Part shown: positions 1-9,729 of the stretch, one piece after another
Layout of the letters: every line of letters begins with the position of its first letter
Numbering within the stretch: position 1 is the first letter of the stretch
Source of the DNA: Acrasis kona
Lineage: Eukaryota; Heterolobosea; Eutetramitea; Acrasida; Acrasidae
NCBI GenBank assembly: GCA_026419775.2
Contig: JAOPGA020000917.1
Coordinates: 1-56,731, forward strand
DNA length: 56,731 nt
Direction of reading: 5' to 3'
Program-made: the position numbers and the translations under genes
The notes under the pieces: generated by a model
Seen by the model: only the letters and a program-made list of their open reading frames with translations
What the model was told of the DNA's origin: nothing
The model's database searches: none

Positions 1-123
1 TGTGGTGCAGCTACAGCAGGAGGTGGAGTGATTTGTGAGTGTATCAAAGTCAAGCAAAACAATAGTAACAACAATGCGCTTTTCATGTTTCAATTTGTCT
101 TTATGTCAATCACATTTCATTAA
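1..123 (+). CDS. Possible 3' end of an unidentified gene
   Basis: Frame 1 is open from the first base of the window to a TAA at 121-123 (40 codons, Cys/Gly/Asn-rich start, hydrophobic end). It would end one base before the stop of the convergent membrane-protein gene, as other convergent pairs here do. There is no recognisable domain and the 5' part lies outside the window, so chance openness is quite possible. Confidence 0.22.
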   Translation, partial: CGAATAGGGVICECIKVKQNNSNNNALFMFQFVFMSITFH

Positions 124-1140
124 TCAACCACCAAAAGTAACATTGGATAATATTACAACATTTACAATTACAACACATAGACATACAAGAAGATCTCTTT
201 TTAAGGTAGATGTCGCTTCGCCAGCACCGTTCGGATTCAACAACTTCAAACGGATCCGTTGCAACAACTTTAAACGATAAACAAAATATATGATTACAAT
301 AAAGTCACATGTAGAGAAGGCAACGTCTCTGGCTGGTATAAATCTGTTCAATAATGATTTTGTGCTGTCGCCAAACAAGTTTTCGATGGTTTGATCTTTT
401 AACGACTGTACCATGTGAGTTACGGAAATTGTGAGGCCGGTCCAACTCAACAGAGAATGATGATCGTCAAAGTCATTGTGAGCAGTTTTCAATATGCAAA
501 TTGCATTAAGAAGTTCCGTGACCGAAAAGTATAATTGATGAAGATGAAGGTGATGGATGTTGTCGTTAAAGTAGTTAAAGTGCATGTTGGCGGCATAAAA
601 GTTGGGGAAAACGGTCGCAGCGAAGGCGATGAATGCATAAAAGTTTAGTCTATTACTCAGAAGAAGCTTTGTGAGGTATTCAATAGACTTGTAAGCTAGG
701 ATAATATATGTGGCCACAATACCAAAAATAATAAAGGTTATTTTTTCGCTGTTATAATAAATGTACTTGTATCCTCTTTTCTTGTTATAGGTTGAAATGT
801 AACGTTTGTCGCTTACCCTCTTCCATATCCTCTCTTGTTTATACCATCAAAGCATTTGCAGTCACACTGAGACTAAGGAGTGTTAGTTACATTGTTTCCT
901 TTTTGACTGTCATACCTTGTCCGGATAGCAGGTCCCTGTTCTCTCGCATATCTCTTTCCAATCATTTGACAAAAGAACAGGGAGTGCGAGAGCACAAAAC
1001 GTAAATATAAGGACGAACGATAGTCCGGCTGCTAATGGTAAGTATTCCGATGATGAGAAAGTCTTTTCATATTTCTTCTCGGGAATTGGTAAATCTGAAA
1101 ACTGTTCTTGTTCTGCTATTACGTGGCGGCGTTGTGACAT
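124..1140 (-). CDS. Multipass membrane protein with EGF-like Cys cluster
   Basis: Three exons (1140-916, 872-817, 748-124) joined by introns of 43 and 68 nt give an uninterrupted 301-aa protein, and both splice phases fit. Residues about 30-55 form a first membrane segment. Just after it, exon 1 ends and exon 2 supplies a compact Cys cluster (CERTGTCYPDK then QCDCKCFDG) that resembles an EGF-like loop and exists only in the spliced product, which supports the model. Exon 3 carries several hydrophobic segments and a His/Asn-rich loop. The start is the ATG at 1140; an in-frame TTG further upstream was not used. It is divergent from LSM2, with 77 bp between the start codons, so the two probably share a promoter region. 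The family is unknown; a receptor-like or transporter role is only inference. Confidence 0.72.
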
Positions 1141-1217
1141 TGCGGTCAACAAATTATAATCACAACAAGCAGACAGAAGTTAATCATTGTAAGAGCGGTC
1201 AACCAAGTCCACAAACA

Positions 1218-1586
1218 ATGGTATGTTCACCCAAACAACAGTACCCCTGACCTTTGTTTAGCTTTTTTTTAGTTTTTTCAAAACACTTGTCGATAAAGAG
1301 GTTATAGTGGAATTAAAAAATGAAGTATCATTAAAGGGGACGTTACATTCTGTGGATCAATATTTAAACATTAAATTGAACAACGTAGAGATTGTTGATG
1401 AACAAAAATATCCTTATCTTGTGAGTTAGAATTGATAATTGGTCGGTCTCACATTAATAGGGTTGCCTAAAGAATTGCTTTATAAGAGGCTCCACTGTAC
1501 GCTACATTCAACTCCCAGCCGCCGACGTGGATACAGATGTGCTACAAGACGCAACAAGAAAAGAACATCAAGTAAATAAAAAGTAA
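1218..1586 (+). CDS. LSM2: U6 snRNA-associated Sm-like protein LSm2
   Basis: LSm2 is part of the LSm1-7 ring (cytoplasmic mRNA decapping) and the LSm2-8 ring (U6 snRNA binding in the nucleus). Exons 1218-1220, 1262-1420 and 1461-1586 give 95 aa, the length of human LSm2. The start MLFFSFFKTLV, the Sm1 core LKGTLHSVDQYLNIKL, the Sm2 core NCFIRGSTVRYIQLP and the tail DVDTDVLQDATRKE are near-diagnostic. The first coding exon is only the ATG: a 41-nt intron (1221-1261) follows it at once, and the second intron is 40 nt. The stop lies 5 bp from the stop of convergent RPB11, and an AATAAA (1575-1580) lies inside the last codons. Confidence 0.95.
1575..1580 (+). promoter_or_regulatory. Poly(A) signal inside the LSM2 coding end
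   Basis: AATAAA formed by the codons for Asn-Lys just before the LSM2 stop. It is the only canonical signal near this 3' end, since the next gene's stop follows within a few bases. Confidence 0.5.
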
Positions 1587-1590
1587 AACA

Positions 1591-1596
1591 TTTATT
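1591..1596 (-). promoter_or_regulatory. Poly(A) signal overlapping the RPB11 stop codon
   Basis: On the minus strand the sequence reads AATAAA, and its middle three bases TAA are the RPB11 stop codon. Confidence 0.6.
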
Positions 1597-2073
1597 GGTC
1601 CCATGCATTTTGATCATAACTATGACCTGATGAGCTTCCATACATTTCGTTCGCGTGATGTTTTTGGTTCTTTGCTAATTCATCTTGAAACTGTGATTTT
1701 AAACTTTTTATTTGATCTATAAGCTCATTCACTGCAACACCAAGTGTCTCACGAGGGGTCACATCCGGAACTGTTTGAATTTTGATGTCAATGTCGTATT
1801 TCAGTGGATGCGCGTTCTTATAACCTGCGAACACTACATCTTTGTTTTGCAAGAGTTGCCTATATTATTAAGATATTGTATTAATAATTATTTACATTCT
1901 TATTAGATTTCCTAAGGTATGGTCCTCTTTGTTGATGTAATAGTTGCAAGCATTCGCCATTTTCTCGACCTTATCCTCTCGGAATCTTGAAAAATATTAA
2001 TTATCGATTATTAAAATAGGTACTTGATCTCATCTTCCATATCAAACAACTCAAAAGTGTCTGGCTTGTTCAT
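1592..2073 (-). CDS. RPB11: RNA polymerase II subunit RPB11
   Basis: RPB11 pairs with RPB3 in the assembly platform of RNA polymerase II. Exons 2073-2024, 1985-1896 and 1859-1592 (introns of 38 and 36 nt, all phases consistent) encode 135 aa. The start MNKPDTFELFDMEDE matches the family N-terminus. The signature KEDHTLGNLI is followed, across the second intron, by QLLQNKDVVFAGYK and HPLKYDIDIKIQT, the conserved dimerisation core. The C-terminal tail after about residue 115 (His/Asn/Ser-rich) is longer than usual. AC19 (the Pol I/III paralogue) was considered, but VVFAGYKxxHPL fits RPB11 better. It is divergent from the 90-aa gene at 2238 (164 bp apart) and convergent with LSM2. Confidence 0.94.
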
Positions 2074-2237
2074 CCTTGCGTCGGTACAATAAAGTTTTTG
2101 AACTGGTGTTTACAAAATAAGCAAATCTGAGAAGGGTAGGACATCAAAACTTCACTACTTTGATTAATTCTCAAACAAGCAGTCATCTTCAGCATAGAGA
2201 CAAAACACCAGTGTCTTTAAATGTAAAATCACTCAAC

Positions 2238-2606
2238 ATGATGGTAAAGTACACTCAAAAACAAACGGAATAAAATCGCTTTTGGATATTCGTAGGATCA
2301 TTTCAACGAGCAGTTAAAGTACCAGTCACACTACCAGCAGCAAGAATTGAAACCCACTGACATTTCATATCAAGATGTCCATCAAATCAAACTCACAACA
2401 GCAAGTCTTAACGTTGTCGCCAATTCATCACTCCACACTAACAATAATGATTTTAAGCTCGCAGTAAATTCAAAGGTAGCAACTATTACCTACTTTCTAC
2501 CAGTAAAATCGAAAAAGAGTTCTATGAAACGAACGGCAAAGGCCCATTATTCGCCTGCGGGGTTGTCTTCTACAAAGGAGATTTTGTTGTACCAATGTTC
2601 ATGTAA
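2238..2606 (+). CDS. Small conserved-looking protein of unknown function
   Basis: I do not recognise this protein. A model with exons 2238-2243 (only two Met codons), 2296-2475 and 2520-2606 gives 90 aa: a Gln-rich N-terminal half, a polar middle and a hydrophobic C-terminal strand region ending FACGVVFYKGDFVVPMFM. The first intron (52 nt) ends TTCGTAG. The second (44 nt) has the usual GTAG start but ends in a weak AAAAAGAG acceptor, so its 3' edge is uncertain; an alternative splice gives a different C-terminus in another frame. It lies between RPB11 (divergent) and the ankyrin gene (same strand, 71 bp downstream). Confidence 0.45.
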
Positions 2607-2677
2607 ATACATTTAGTTTTGAAACTTTATTGTAATTTTTTTGACTCTTGACAACCTAAAAACAATTTGGAAGAGCA

Positions 2678-3406
2678 ATGACCACTAACAGCATAATACC
2701 AGAAAGATCAAACAACGCCATCGTTCAAAAATTATCGAAAGAGGGAAAACATACAGCGTTGAGAACCATTCTTGCCAACGTACAGAGCTTTAATTAAAAT
2801 CTTTATATCATTTATAAATAGAAAGAGAATTCTCGTCACGCAGATGAAGTAGACAGCAATGGATTTACTCCGTTAATGAATGCAATCATTCAAGACCAAT
2901 ATGAGTGCGTTCGAGTTCTACTCGAGGGAAAGTATTGTAATCCTAATGCAAGAAGCATGAAGGAAGGTGTAACACCGCTTGGAATGGTAGCGTTAAGTCC
3001 ACATTTAAAATACATTACCATGATATCTCGTATATTAGTCTCACATGGTGCACTTGTTTCAAGCCTACAACAGGGTGACAAATATAATCTTGTTCACCTC
3101 GCAACATCTACTGGAAACATTACAATGGTTCAATACTTGTTGTCGCTCGATGATACTGTACATCTCGTCGATGATTATTGTGCATACGGCTACACTCCCT
3201 TACATTACTCAATCATGATGAGGCCATTTGAATTCTTCCATCAGAAATTCTCTGAGAGCGATCTTTTGGAAAATTATGTGAATTGTGCAAAAGCATTGAT
3301 TAGATATGGATGTGATGTCAAGAAGAAAACAAGAGATGGTAAACGCGATGCAATGAGTATTTGTGTTGAGTTCAAAAATAAATTTCCTGCTCCTGTTCTC
3401 GAATAA
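2678..3406 (+). CDS. Ankyrin-repeat protein
   Basis: Exons 2678-2779 and 2822-3406, separated by a 42-nt intron, encode 228 aa. Ankyrin-type helices are clear: GFTPLMNAIIQDQYECVRVL, GVTPLGMVALSPH, NLVHLATSTGNITMVQYL and GYTPLHYSIMM followed by a long insert and CAKALIRYGCDVKKKTRDG. This gives about four to five repeats and no other domain, so it is probably a small protein-binding scaffold. The stop TAA is embedded in an AATAAA (3402-3407). The C-terminus converges on the F-box-like gene with a gap of only 90 bp. Confidence 0.85.
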
Positions 3407-3407
3407 A
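3402..3407 (+). promoter_or_regulatory. Poly(A) signal overlapping the ankyrin-gene stop codon
   Basis: AATAAA whose TAA is the stop codon of the ankyrin gene. Confidence 0.6.
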
Positions 3408-3496
3408 AGATTAGTTTTGTAAGAGAGTTTACAATGATTTAGTAGGAATGATCACAAGCCATACAACAAGATAAAAAATTTAATTTATCAACATGA

Positions 3497-5323
3497 TTAA
3501 TCACATTCTTCATCGGCATCGCTTTCTTCGTCCATATCGTCATCGCTTTCCTCATCCATATCGTCATCGCTAATCTCGACATCCGAATCTCCCATGGTAC
3601 CATAAAATCCATTTTCATCCCATCCATATGGCCAACTACTCAACTCTGACACCATGTGATGGTAATGCTCCTCCACTCTTTTAAATGTATCATGTAGGCG
3701 CTTCTTGTCTATTGTATGATTTTTAGATTCATGCAATTGTTTTTGTAACAGTGCAATATCCAATTGAACGCTGTCACTATAGTCAGAGCTTCCATAAATC
3801 GATTGGTAGTCATCCCAGACAGACAGTGATTTCTTCGTAATGTCATAAAGCACAATATCAGCATTATGTTCCTGCTGCTGTTGGTTTTCAATCTGTACAT
3901 TAATTTGGTTAATCAAATTCTCAGTATATTTCGTTGAGCGAAATGGTATGAATCTCTCGCTCTGAATCGCTTTTAGCACTGTTTCTTTTTGATCGAGGTC
4001 TAACAATCCGTTCCATTTATTATACACTTCGCCAAGATTTTTTTTATTTCTTTTCCATTTGTGTCTTTGGACTCTATGCTCTCTACTATTAGTACAAATG
4101 TCACGAATCAATTTCGAGACCATCATTTGTGAACAATTACTTTCGTGGTCATCCGGATGGCTCTCGATCAATCGAGATTGATTATATGCTGCTTGGAACC
4201 TAAAATTAGGGAAGTAATCTTTAAACAAGGACAAATCACACCTGCATCTTCCAAGTGATGATCCTACATCAGAATAAAAGAGATCAATGTCACTTATACC
4301 GCATGCATCATGTCGTGGAGGAAACAAGCTCAATTTATTAATCTTTTCATAAAAAGACAAATCAATCAGATTCAACCTCTTTAATTTCGGAAAAGAAAGA
4401 CAAAAGCTTTTCAAATGCTGCTCCTTCAACTTTCCTTTTGGAGAGAAGAGGCGAGCAGTCAATGACCTTACATTGTTGAAATGTAGTTTACAATTTATTA
4501 ACAAGGTGACATCAAACGGATCCACGTGCAAAACAGAAATATTATGAAAACTATTTGGACAAATTCCGTCCAAATTAAAAGGAGAATAATTTGCAAATAT
4601 TAACGCCCTTGTAGGTAGACGATGATTTTTTGATTTAAAATTCTTGAAGGATACATCATCCGTGACTACGATACAATGCGATGAAACGCCCAAGTGGTAT
4701 AAAAGGGATGTTTCGCTTGTTTCGCGAGTCGCTTTCAAATCTAAAATTAATAGAGTGCCTTCCCTTCTGAAATTAGAAGGCTGGCGACCGTAGGCAGTAT
4801 ACAAGTCGAAAACACAATTTCTTGATTTCAAATAAAGCGTGCCCTTTAGGTCTAATTTGATATCGGGACCGATAATTGTACAAGATTCTAGTTCGAGGTG
4901 CGGCACGTCACAGTCCGTTATTAAGTTTTTTAGAACACCGGTAGTGATGAGCATGTTTTTTAAAACAATATGGAAGTAAATTTGTTGGTGTACATCCAGG
5001 GTTCTCATTTCTGGCATTTCTATAATCACTTTTTCACAATTCCAGCCCGAGTTATACTCCTGAATGCAAAATTCAAGTTCCTTTTCCACATTTTTTGCAT
5101 TGTTGATTAAATATACCTTGTTGTTGCACGCTATGGGATTTAATTTGATCGCGGTATATGCGTCTCTGCATGTCCTAGAAAAGTTGATGGCGTCGTTTAA
5201 AAACTCAATGTAATGTGTTATATGGATAACGATTTCGTGAACATGGTAAAAAAAAGCTGTCGTTGCTTCTTCCACCGACGAATCGGATTGTGGCTCCTCT
5301 ATACCATCATTAGCCTCGGACAT
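3497..5323 (-). CDS. F-box-like / leucine-rich protein with acidic tail
   Basis: A single exon of 608 codons starting at the ATG at 5323. After about 30 acidic residues there is an F-box-like helical stretch (EIVIHITHYIEFLNDAINF SRTCRDAY, residues about 30-55). A middle region of irregular Leu-rich strands (for example FPKLKRLNLIDLSF near residue 310) suggests a divergent LRR fold. The extreme C-terminus is a tandem acidic repeat, DDDMDEES in two copies, produced by a short DNA duplication. By analogy it may be a substrate receptor of an SCF ubiquitin ligase, but the F-box is weak and the LRR is not textbook, so function is inference. Confidence 0.72.
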   Translation of the reverse strand: MSEANDGIEEPQSDSSVEEATTAFFYHVHEIVIHITHYIEFLNDAINFSRTCRDAYTAIKLNPIACNNKVYLINNAKNVEKELEFCIQEYNSGWNCEKVIIEMPEMRTLDVHQQIYFHIVLKNMLITTGVLKNLITDCDVPHLELESCTIIGPDIKLDLKGTLYLKSRNCVFDLYTAYGRQPSNFRREGTLLILDLKATRETSETSLLYHLGVSSHCIVVTDDVSFKNFKSKNHRLPTRALIFANYSPFNLDGICPNSFHNISVLHVDPFDVTLLINCKLHFNNVRSLTARLFSPKGKLKEQHLKSFCLSFPKLKRLNLIDLSFYEKINKLSLFPPRHDACGISDIDLFYSDVGSSLGRCRCDLSLFKDYFPNFRFQAAYNQSRLIESHPDDHESNCSQMMVSKLIRDICTNSREHRVQRHKWKRNKKNLGEVYNKWNGLLDLDQKETVLKAIQSERFIPFRSTKYTENLINQINVQIENQQQQEHNADIVLYDITKKSLSVWDDYQSIYGSSDYSDSVQLDIALLQKQLHESKNHTIDKKRLHDTFKRVEEHYHHMVSELSSWPYGWDENGFYGTMGDSDVEISDDDMDEESDDDMDEESDADEECD

Positions 5324-5344
5324 GTTTGTTATTGCGATTAGCGG

Positions 5345-5758
5345 TTGTCTTGCCTATTACGAACAAATGGTTCTATATTCGACGTTAATGGTTTACCATT
5401 ATGCTCAACATCACTTACTATTAGCAGTGCAGCTTATGATATGTTTTCTAGTAGCTTGTATCATTTCGTGGCGGCCTTAAGCAACGTACTTTATGGTACT
5501 ACCTCAAGGAAAATTCAACAGACACTAACTGTTGGTGCAAATGTCTTTTCAATGGGAACTCAGCCACAGATCTCTCGATCAAATAATACGCTTGGTGCGA
5601 TAACACATTATATTATATTTATATTGTTGGAGCGATAGTGGCATTGTTTGCAGTGCTCATTATGGTGGTCATCACAGCAACAGTAATAGTAATTATTGTA
5701 CGTAGAAGAAAAAGGGTTTCAAGTGTCCAATATAGCAACACAATACCAATAATTTATT
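5345..5758 (+). pseudogene. Possible remnant of a single-pass membrane protein
   Basis: A 5' part open in one frame (5345-5638, Ser/Thr-rich, extracellular-looking) and a 3' part in another frame encode a clear transmembrane segment followed by a basic stop-transfer (IVIIVRRRKR) and a TAA at 5756-5758. A 38-nt GTGCGA...GGAG interval near 5595-5632 would join them in phase. No plausible start exists, because the 5' end runs into the F-box-like gene's start, so this is probably a truncated fragment. Low confidence. Confidence 0.3.
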
Positions 5759-5816
5759 AAAGATCAGATGATGGATCATTGTTAATAACTGAACACAGAG
5801 GAGGACGGTCGCGGTT

Positions 5817-5996
5817 CTAAAAATAAAGACGACACTTGGTGTGAGGTCAATTAAACTGTTATGTGAAAAATAAATATACACACGTGTTCTCCTATATGTC
5901 CGACGTTATCTTATTGTCGCACTAGCCTTGAAATGTTATAGTTTTAGAGAAAAGACAACCCAAAGTTTCAAAAAGCCTAAAAATAAAGACGACACT
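5817..5996. repeat. Pair of 20-bp direct repeats
   Basis: CTAAAAATAAAGACGACACT occurs at 5817-5836 and again, identically, at 5977-5996. Both copies contain AATAAA and lie in the gap before PAQR. The rest of 5760-6250 shows no gene that I can support. Confidence 0.6.
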
Positions 5997-6251
5997 ACCG
6001 CAGATTTACCAAATCGTCTTGCTCTGCAAGCTCTTTTAATCACTCTGTGAAAGCAGCCACCAAAATTTTAGAAGAATGTATCGTCGACTGTTTGACTGTA
6101 TCGATAGGCCACATTAATGCGGCCACAATCCAAATGATGCTTTCTGATTCCATCTACAAAACGGAAACAATGTCGGAGGATTCGGAGAATAATTCTTTGT
6201 AATAAAAAGTTCTGCGCGGACGTAAATTTATTTTTAAATAATCCTGTTGAA

Positions 6252-7190
6252 ATGAGAAGAGCCACCACACAGAACAAGGTTGTTGAACCGAACAGCGCTA
6301 AAGATAGCGTAGAACCTCGCAAGATCAAGAAGAGCATTCCTCATGTGAGTTGCTGTGGAATGATGAACACCCTAGTGGATGGTGAAAGTTATATACCAAC
6401 AAATGTGGAGCAGATTGCTAACATATTAACGCACGCAATACCTGCGGTTGTTTCAGTTGCGGCATTAGTACATATGGTGCAGAATGTGGTGGACAATACA
6501 CAGGAAACAATCGTTGCGTGGGTTTATGGATTATGCATGATCTCGTTGTTTAGTGTTTCATCACTTTACCACCTTTCTGTCCTAACGCATACCCTTGAGC
6601 ATAAATTAGCCCAAGTCATGCAAACTTTTGACCACGCATTTATATACATCTTCATAGCCGCCTCATATACACCGTAAACATTGACTTGGTGCATATTAAT
6701 ATAATACAAATAGGTGGCTGATTCTTTTAGAAATAGGTGTGAATGGATTGTATGGGAAATTGTTTTGTGCGGTCATTTGGGGAATTGCAGTTTTTGGCGT
6801 GGCCAGATCTTTCCTTAAATTCGGACAAAGCATACCCTCTCTGTTTCTTTATTTATTCATGGGATGGATCGCCATACTAATCGTACAACCCGTCATGAAA
6901 AGTGAAATTGCACTATGGGGCGTGATTGAACTGGTTCTAGGTGGTCTCGTCTATAGCGCAGGTGCCATTATACCTTTCAGGATGGACGGAAGAATTCCGT
7001 AAGTTTGAAGAAATTTTTTATCGCTAATTAGTTTAGGTTTGCTCATGCGATATGGCATTTATTTGTTGTAGCAGCTGCCGCTTTACATTTCCACTCCGTT
7101 TACAAGTATTTAATTGGAATGAATAATAACCTTTATGATCCGGAGAGCGTTGTGATAACGAAGGACTACTTTGCACACTTGTTTGAATAA
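6252..7190 (+). CDS. PAQR / hemolysin-III family seven-TM receptor
   Basis: Exons 6252-6673, 6714-6998 and 7037-7190 (introns of 40 and 38 nt) give a 286-aa protein. PAQR proteins (adiponectin/progestin receptors, Izh2, hemolysin III) are seven-TM membrane proteins with a zinc site and suspected ceramidase-like hydrolase activity. The zinc-site motifs are present: SSLYH in TM2, the FDH motif in TM3 and FAHAIWH near the C-terminus (reconstituted across intron 2). The N-terminal 40 residues are basic and cytosolic; PTNVEQIANILTHAIP opens the first TM region. The stop codon overlaps AATAAA at 7186-7191. Confidence 0.94.
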
Positions 7191-7191
7191 A
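7186..7191 (+). promoter_or_regulatory. Poly(A) signal overlapping the PAQR stop codon
   Basis: AATAAA containing the PAQR stop TAA. The next gene's ATG is only 50 bp downstream. Confidence 0.6.
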
Positions 7192-7240
7192 TATTTTTTT
7201 GCATGTTTTTCGTACTTGTAATATACGTTGTCAACCAGAA

Positions 7241-7796
7241 ATGAGTCTTGTAGAGGATCTTGATATCGACCAAGATTTGGATGTCCAGGGTCTAACTAAT
7301 CACCAAGGATCTCAGTTCGATATCAATGTTGGACTTTTGGAGGATATTATTGTCGGTATGATGATCATCGGTGAATAAAACACCTCACACAGCTTTAGAA
7401 GATGATTTTACAAACCTCCTGGAGGAGCTGGCACATAAATATTGTGATTACTTTGAAGATACCGAAGAAAACAAGTTTGAATATACCAAGTACTTTAATG
7501 AATACGTAAGAAGTTTTGATTATGATTAAATCATAACGAATCAGACTGAAGCCATAGAAGGATACATCCATGATCGTTTAAAAGGACAAGTCGATAACTT
7601 TAACATGCATGACTTTTTATCTGTATTGGAAGAAAGGAAGGAAGAGTTGAAGAGCTCGGACTTGTTTGATCTTTTGACCTCGCTCGATGACTTTGAGGAG
7701 TTCAAGTCCACAATGATTTCGTACAAGAATAACTACCAGGAGGCGGGAATACATGCTGATGAGTTTCTGATTGTTACAAGTAGAAACAACAAATAA
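7241..7796 (+). CDS. ARL2BP: ARL2-binding protein (BART domain)
   Basis: Exons 7241-7355, 7393-7505 and 7545-7796 (introns of 37 and 39 nt) encode 159 aa, close to the size of human ARL2BP (163 aa). The BART core is obvious: FEDTEENKFEYTKYFNEY, then a helix with NMHDFLSVLEERKEEL and LTSLDDFEEFKSTMISYK. In animals the protein binds GTP-loaded ARL2/ARL3 and acts in mitochondrial and ciliary traffic; here only the binding role is safe to infer. Close paralogues (CFAP36-type BART proteins) are longer. The start is fixed by the ATG at 7241; the stop sits inside AATAAA (7792-7797). Confidence 0.93.
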
Positions 7797-7797
7797 A
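7792..7797 (+). promoter_or_regulatory. Poly(A) signal overlapping the ARL2BP stop codon
   Basis: AATAAA containing the ARL2BP stop TAA. Confidence 0.6.
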
Positions 7798-7822
7798 AAA
7801 TTTTTACAGAATTGTCTATTTA

Positions 7823-9245
7823 TTAGAATGTTCCTGAGAAAACCATGGCTAGAACAACGATAACGATAGCTGCGTAGCTGATCTTTACGCTGTTGCTAGA
7901 GGACACTGCAGCATCGATTGAGTTTACAACTCCAGTACCGACACCTGATCCGAATGTATTCCATGTGTTGTCCTTCTTGTTGTAGAACTTGAGGAAGGAA
8001 CCAAATGACAAACCAGTCTTGCCAGATCCTCCAATAGCTGATGAACCAGCTTGGCAATCGGTTGTTAATCTGCCGCAGGTGTAGATGGCGTTCAAAGTAC
8101 CTACTGCACCAGTGACGTCAGTAGCCATCAGTTGTTGATAGTGGATTCCAAGTAGATTGATCGGTTGTGTACTGTACGTTGGCGAAGGTTTGGTTGTTTG
8201 ATGTGAATAAACCAGCAGCATAAATCACGGATGGGTTTGAAGTTTGTGAGTATGTTGAAATGGCGTTCACGGTGGCGGCAGCTCCAAAGTTTACAGTTGA
8301 CAATTGTACGCTAGGGCTAGTATTTGAGTTGGTGATCAAAAGCTTGCAGATACCCTTGCATCTCTTGGAGCTGCTGTCTGGTACGTCGAAAATACCAGCG
8401 ACATAAACCTCATCGGAACCAACCGCTTGTGATTGGTATGAGATGGAGTGGACGTCAGTAGTTACTGAAGATGATGCATCCATGGACAAGATTTGAGAAG
8501 TAGATGAAGCAGATGGGAACCATGAAGCACTCTTGCTGTTATAAACCTTAACACCACCCTTGAAGTCTCCTCCAACCCAAGTGTTACATGCTTGACCTGC
8601 AGTGCTTCCGATGATTGATAGTGTGCACGATGCTTCCTTCTTGGCAATAGCCTTGACGATATCAGTATTAAGGAGAAGGCCATGTTGTGAGAAGCCTCCC
8701 AAATTCTTCCAAGTACCAGAAGCTGAGTCATATTTAGCAACGTTATTGGCAGTTCCATCGCTTGCAGTGAATTGGAACAAACCACCAATATATACATCAC
8801 AACCATTTGAGTTGGCCGTTAGACAATCAGTAGAGATTGAATAAACACCTTTTCCTGCATAAGTAGTTCCATTCCACTTATCCGATGAATCGTATACAAA
8901 CTCGTTACCTCCTACTGGTGCCCATTGTGTAGCTCCTTGTTTTAAAACGGCCAAAGGACCAGTCTTCACACCTCCAACTGTATTGAACACTCCTCCAATG
9001 TACACATTTTGTAATGAATCGACCTTTACTACCTTGACCTCTCCGTTGGCTCCTCCATATAAATCCTCCCACGACACACCATTCCAAGCAGCAACGTTAC
9101 CAACTGAAATTGTGGATGATTGGTTGTTAACTGCTTGTGTGAATCGTCCTCCAACAAAATACTTTCTTCCAGTAAGTCCGAAATAGGCATTAGTGTAACC
9201 TAGCACACATACCAGAGCCAAAGCAATGAAACGAGAGCACCTCAT
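7823..9245 (-). CDS. Secreted, probably GPI-anchored repeat (propeller-like) protein
   Basis: The first frame (9245-8118) begins with a signal peptide (RFIALALVCVLGYTNA) and carries at least six spaced copies of a short motif, hydrophobic-GGxF (VGGRF, IGGVF, IGGLF, VGGDF, VAGIF, AA GLF), the pattern of Rax2-like or delta-60-like beta-propeller blades. A second, overlapping frame (ending at 7823) continues with the same composition and ends in a hydrophobic tail (SYAAIVIVVLAMVFSG) typical of a GPI signal or single membrane anchor. The frames meet near 8118-8130, where a ten-base partial duplication (ACTGA...ACTGA) lies; no intron of normal size fits. About 470 aa in total. It is either a genuine frameshift or a sequencing error. 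Probable cell-surface role. Confidence 0.78.
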
Positions 9246-9729
9246 TCCGTTTTATTTTGTTGGTTGTAGTTATTTGGACCGCGAATTCGATCCATTTATT
9301 TTTCTACAGCCCGGATGTATCAACCAATAACAATACAGTTTGAATTAGGCGGTTCAAATTAATCAAGAAGAATAATAAAATCTATTACTAATTACAGATG
9401 CAGTTATTGGAATCAGTGATCTCCTTAACGGTTATCATTGTACTAGAAGATGTTAGTTCGACAGTTGTTCACATTAGTTTCAAAAGCTAAATAACACATG
9501 TATAATTTGCGACATCAACAATACATTTTATTAGACAATGCAAGGAAAGTCAAGATAATGTGATACATTTAATAAATACAGTATGATGTTGTACCTATGA
9601 CTAACTAATTGCGATCTGCCTTGAATTTATTCTAATACAATGGCGACTTTGAAGAGTACCGACTATGTTGTTTCAATTTTTAAGAGTGCAATAGCTCCTT
9701 GACAAGCAGAATTACAAAAAAGACGCAAA
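9246..9729. other. Intergenic region with an upstream ORF
   Basis: Divergent spacer between the secreted repeat protein (-) and the four-TM gene (+). A short ATG-initiated ORF of about 20 codons (starting near 9639) precedes the four-TM start and could act as an upstream ORF. Nothing else seen. Confidence 0.4.

Noticed and set aside
2347-2616. Unspliced 89-codon reading of the unknown gene after LSM2/RPB11
   Set aside because: It starts at a TTG and a spliced model starting at two ATG codons explains the same region with usual introns; the exact acceptor is still uncertain.
6068-6337. Minus-strand hydrophobic ORF overlapping the PAQR start
   Set aside because: It begins at a non-ATG codon inside PAQR exon 1 and is best seen as a shadow.
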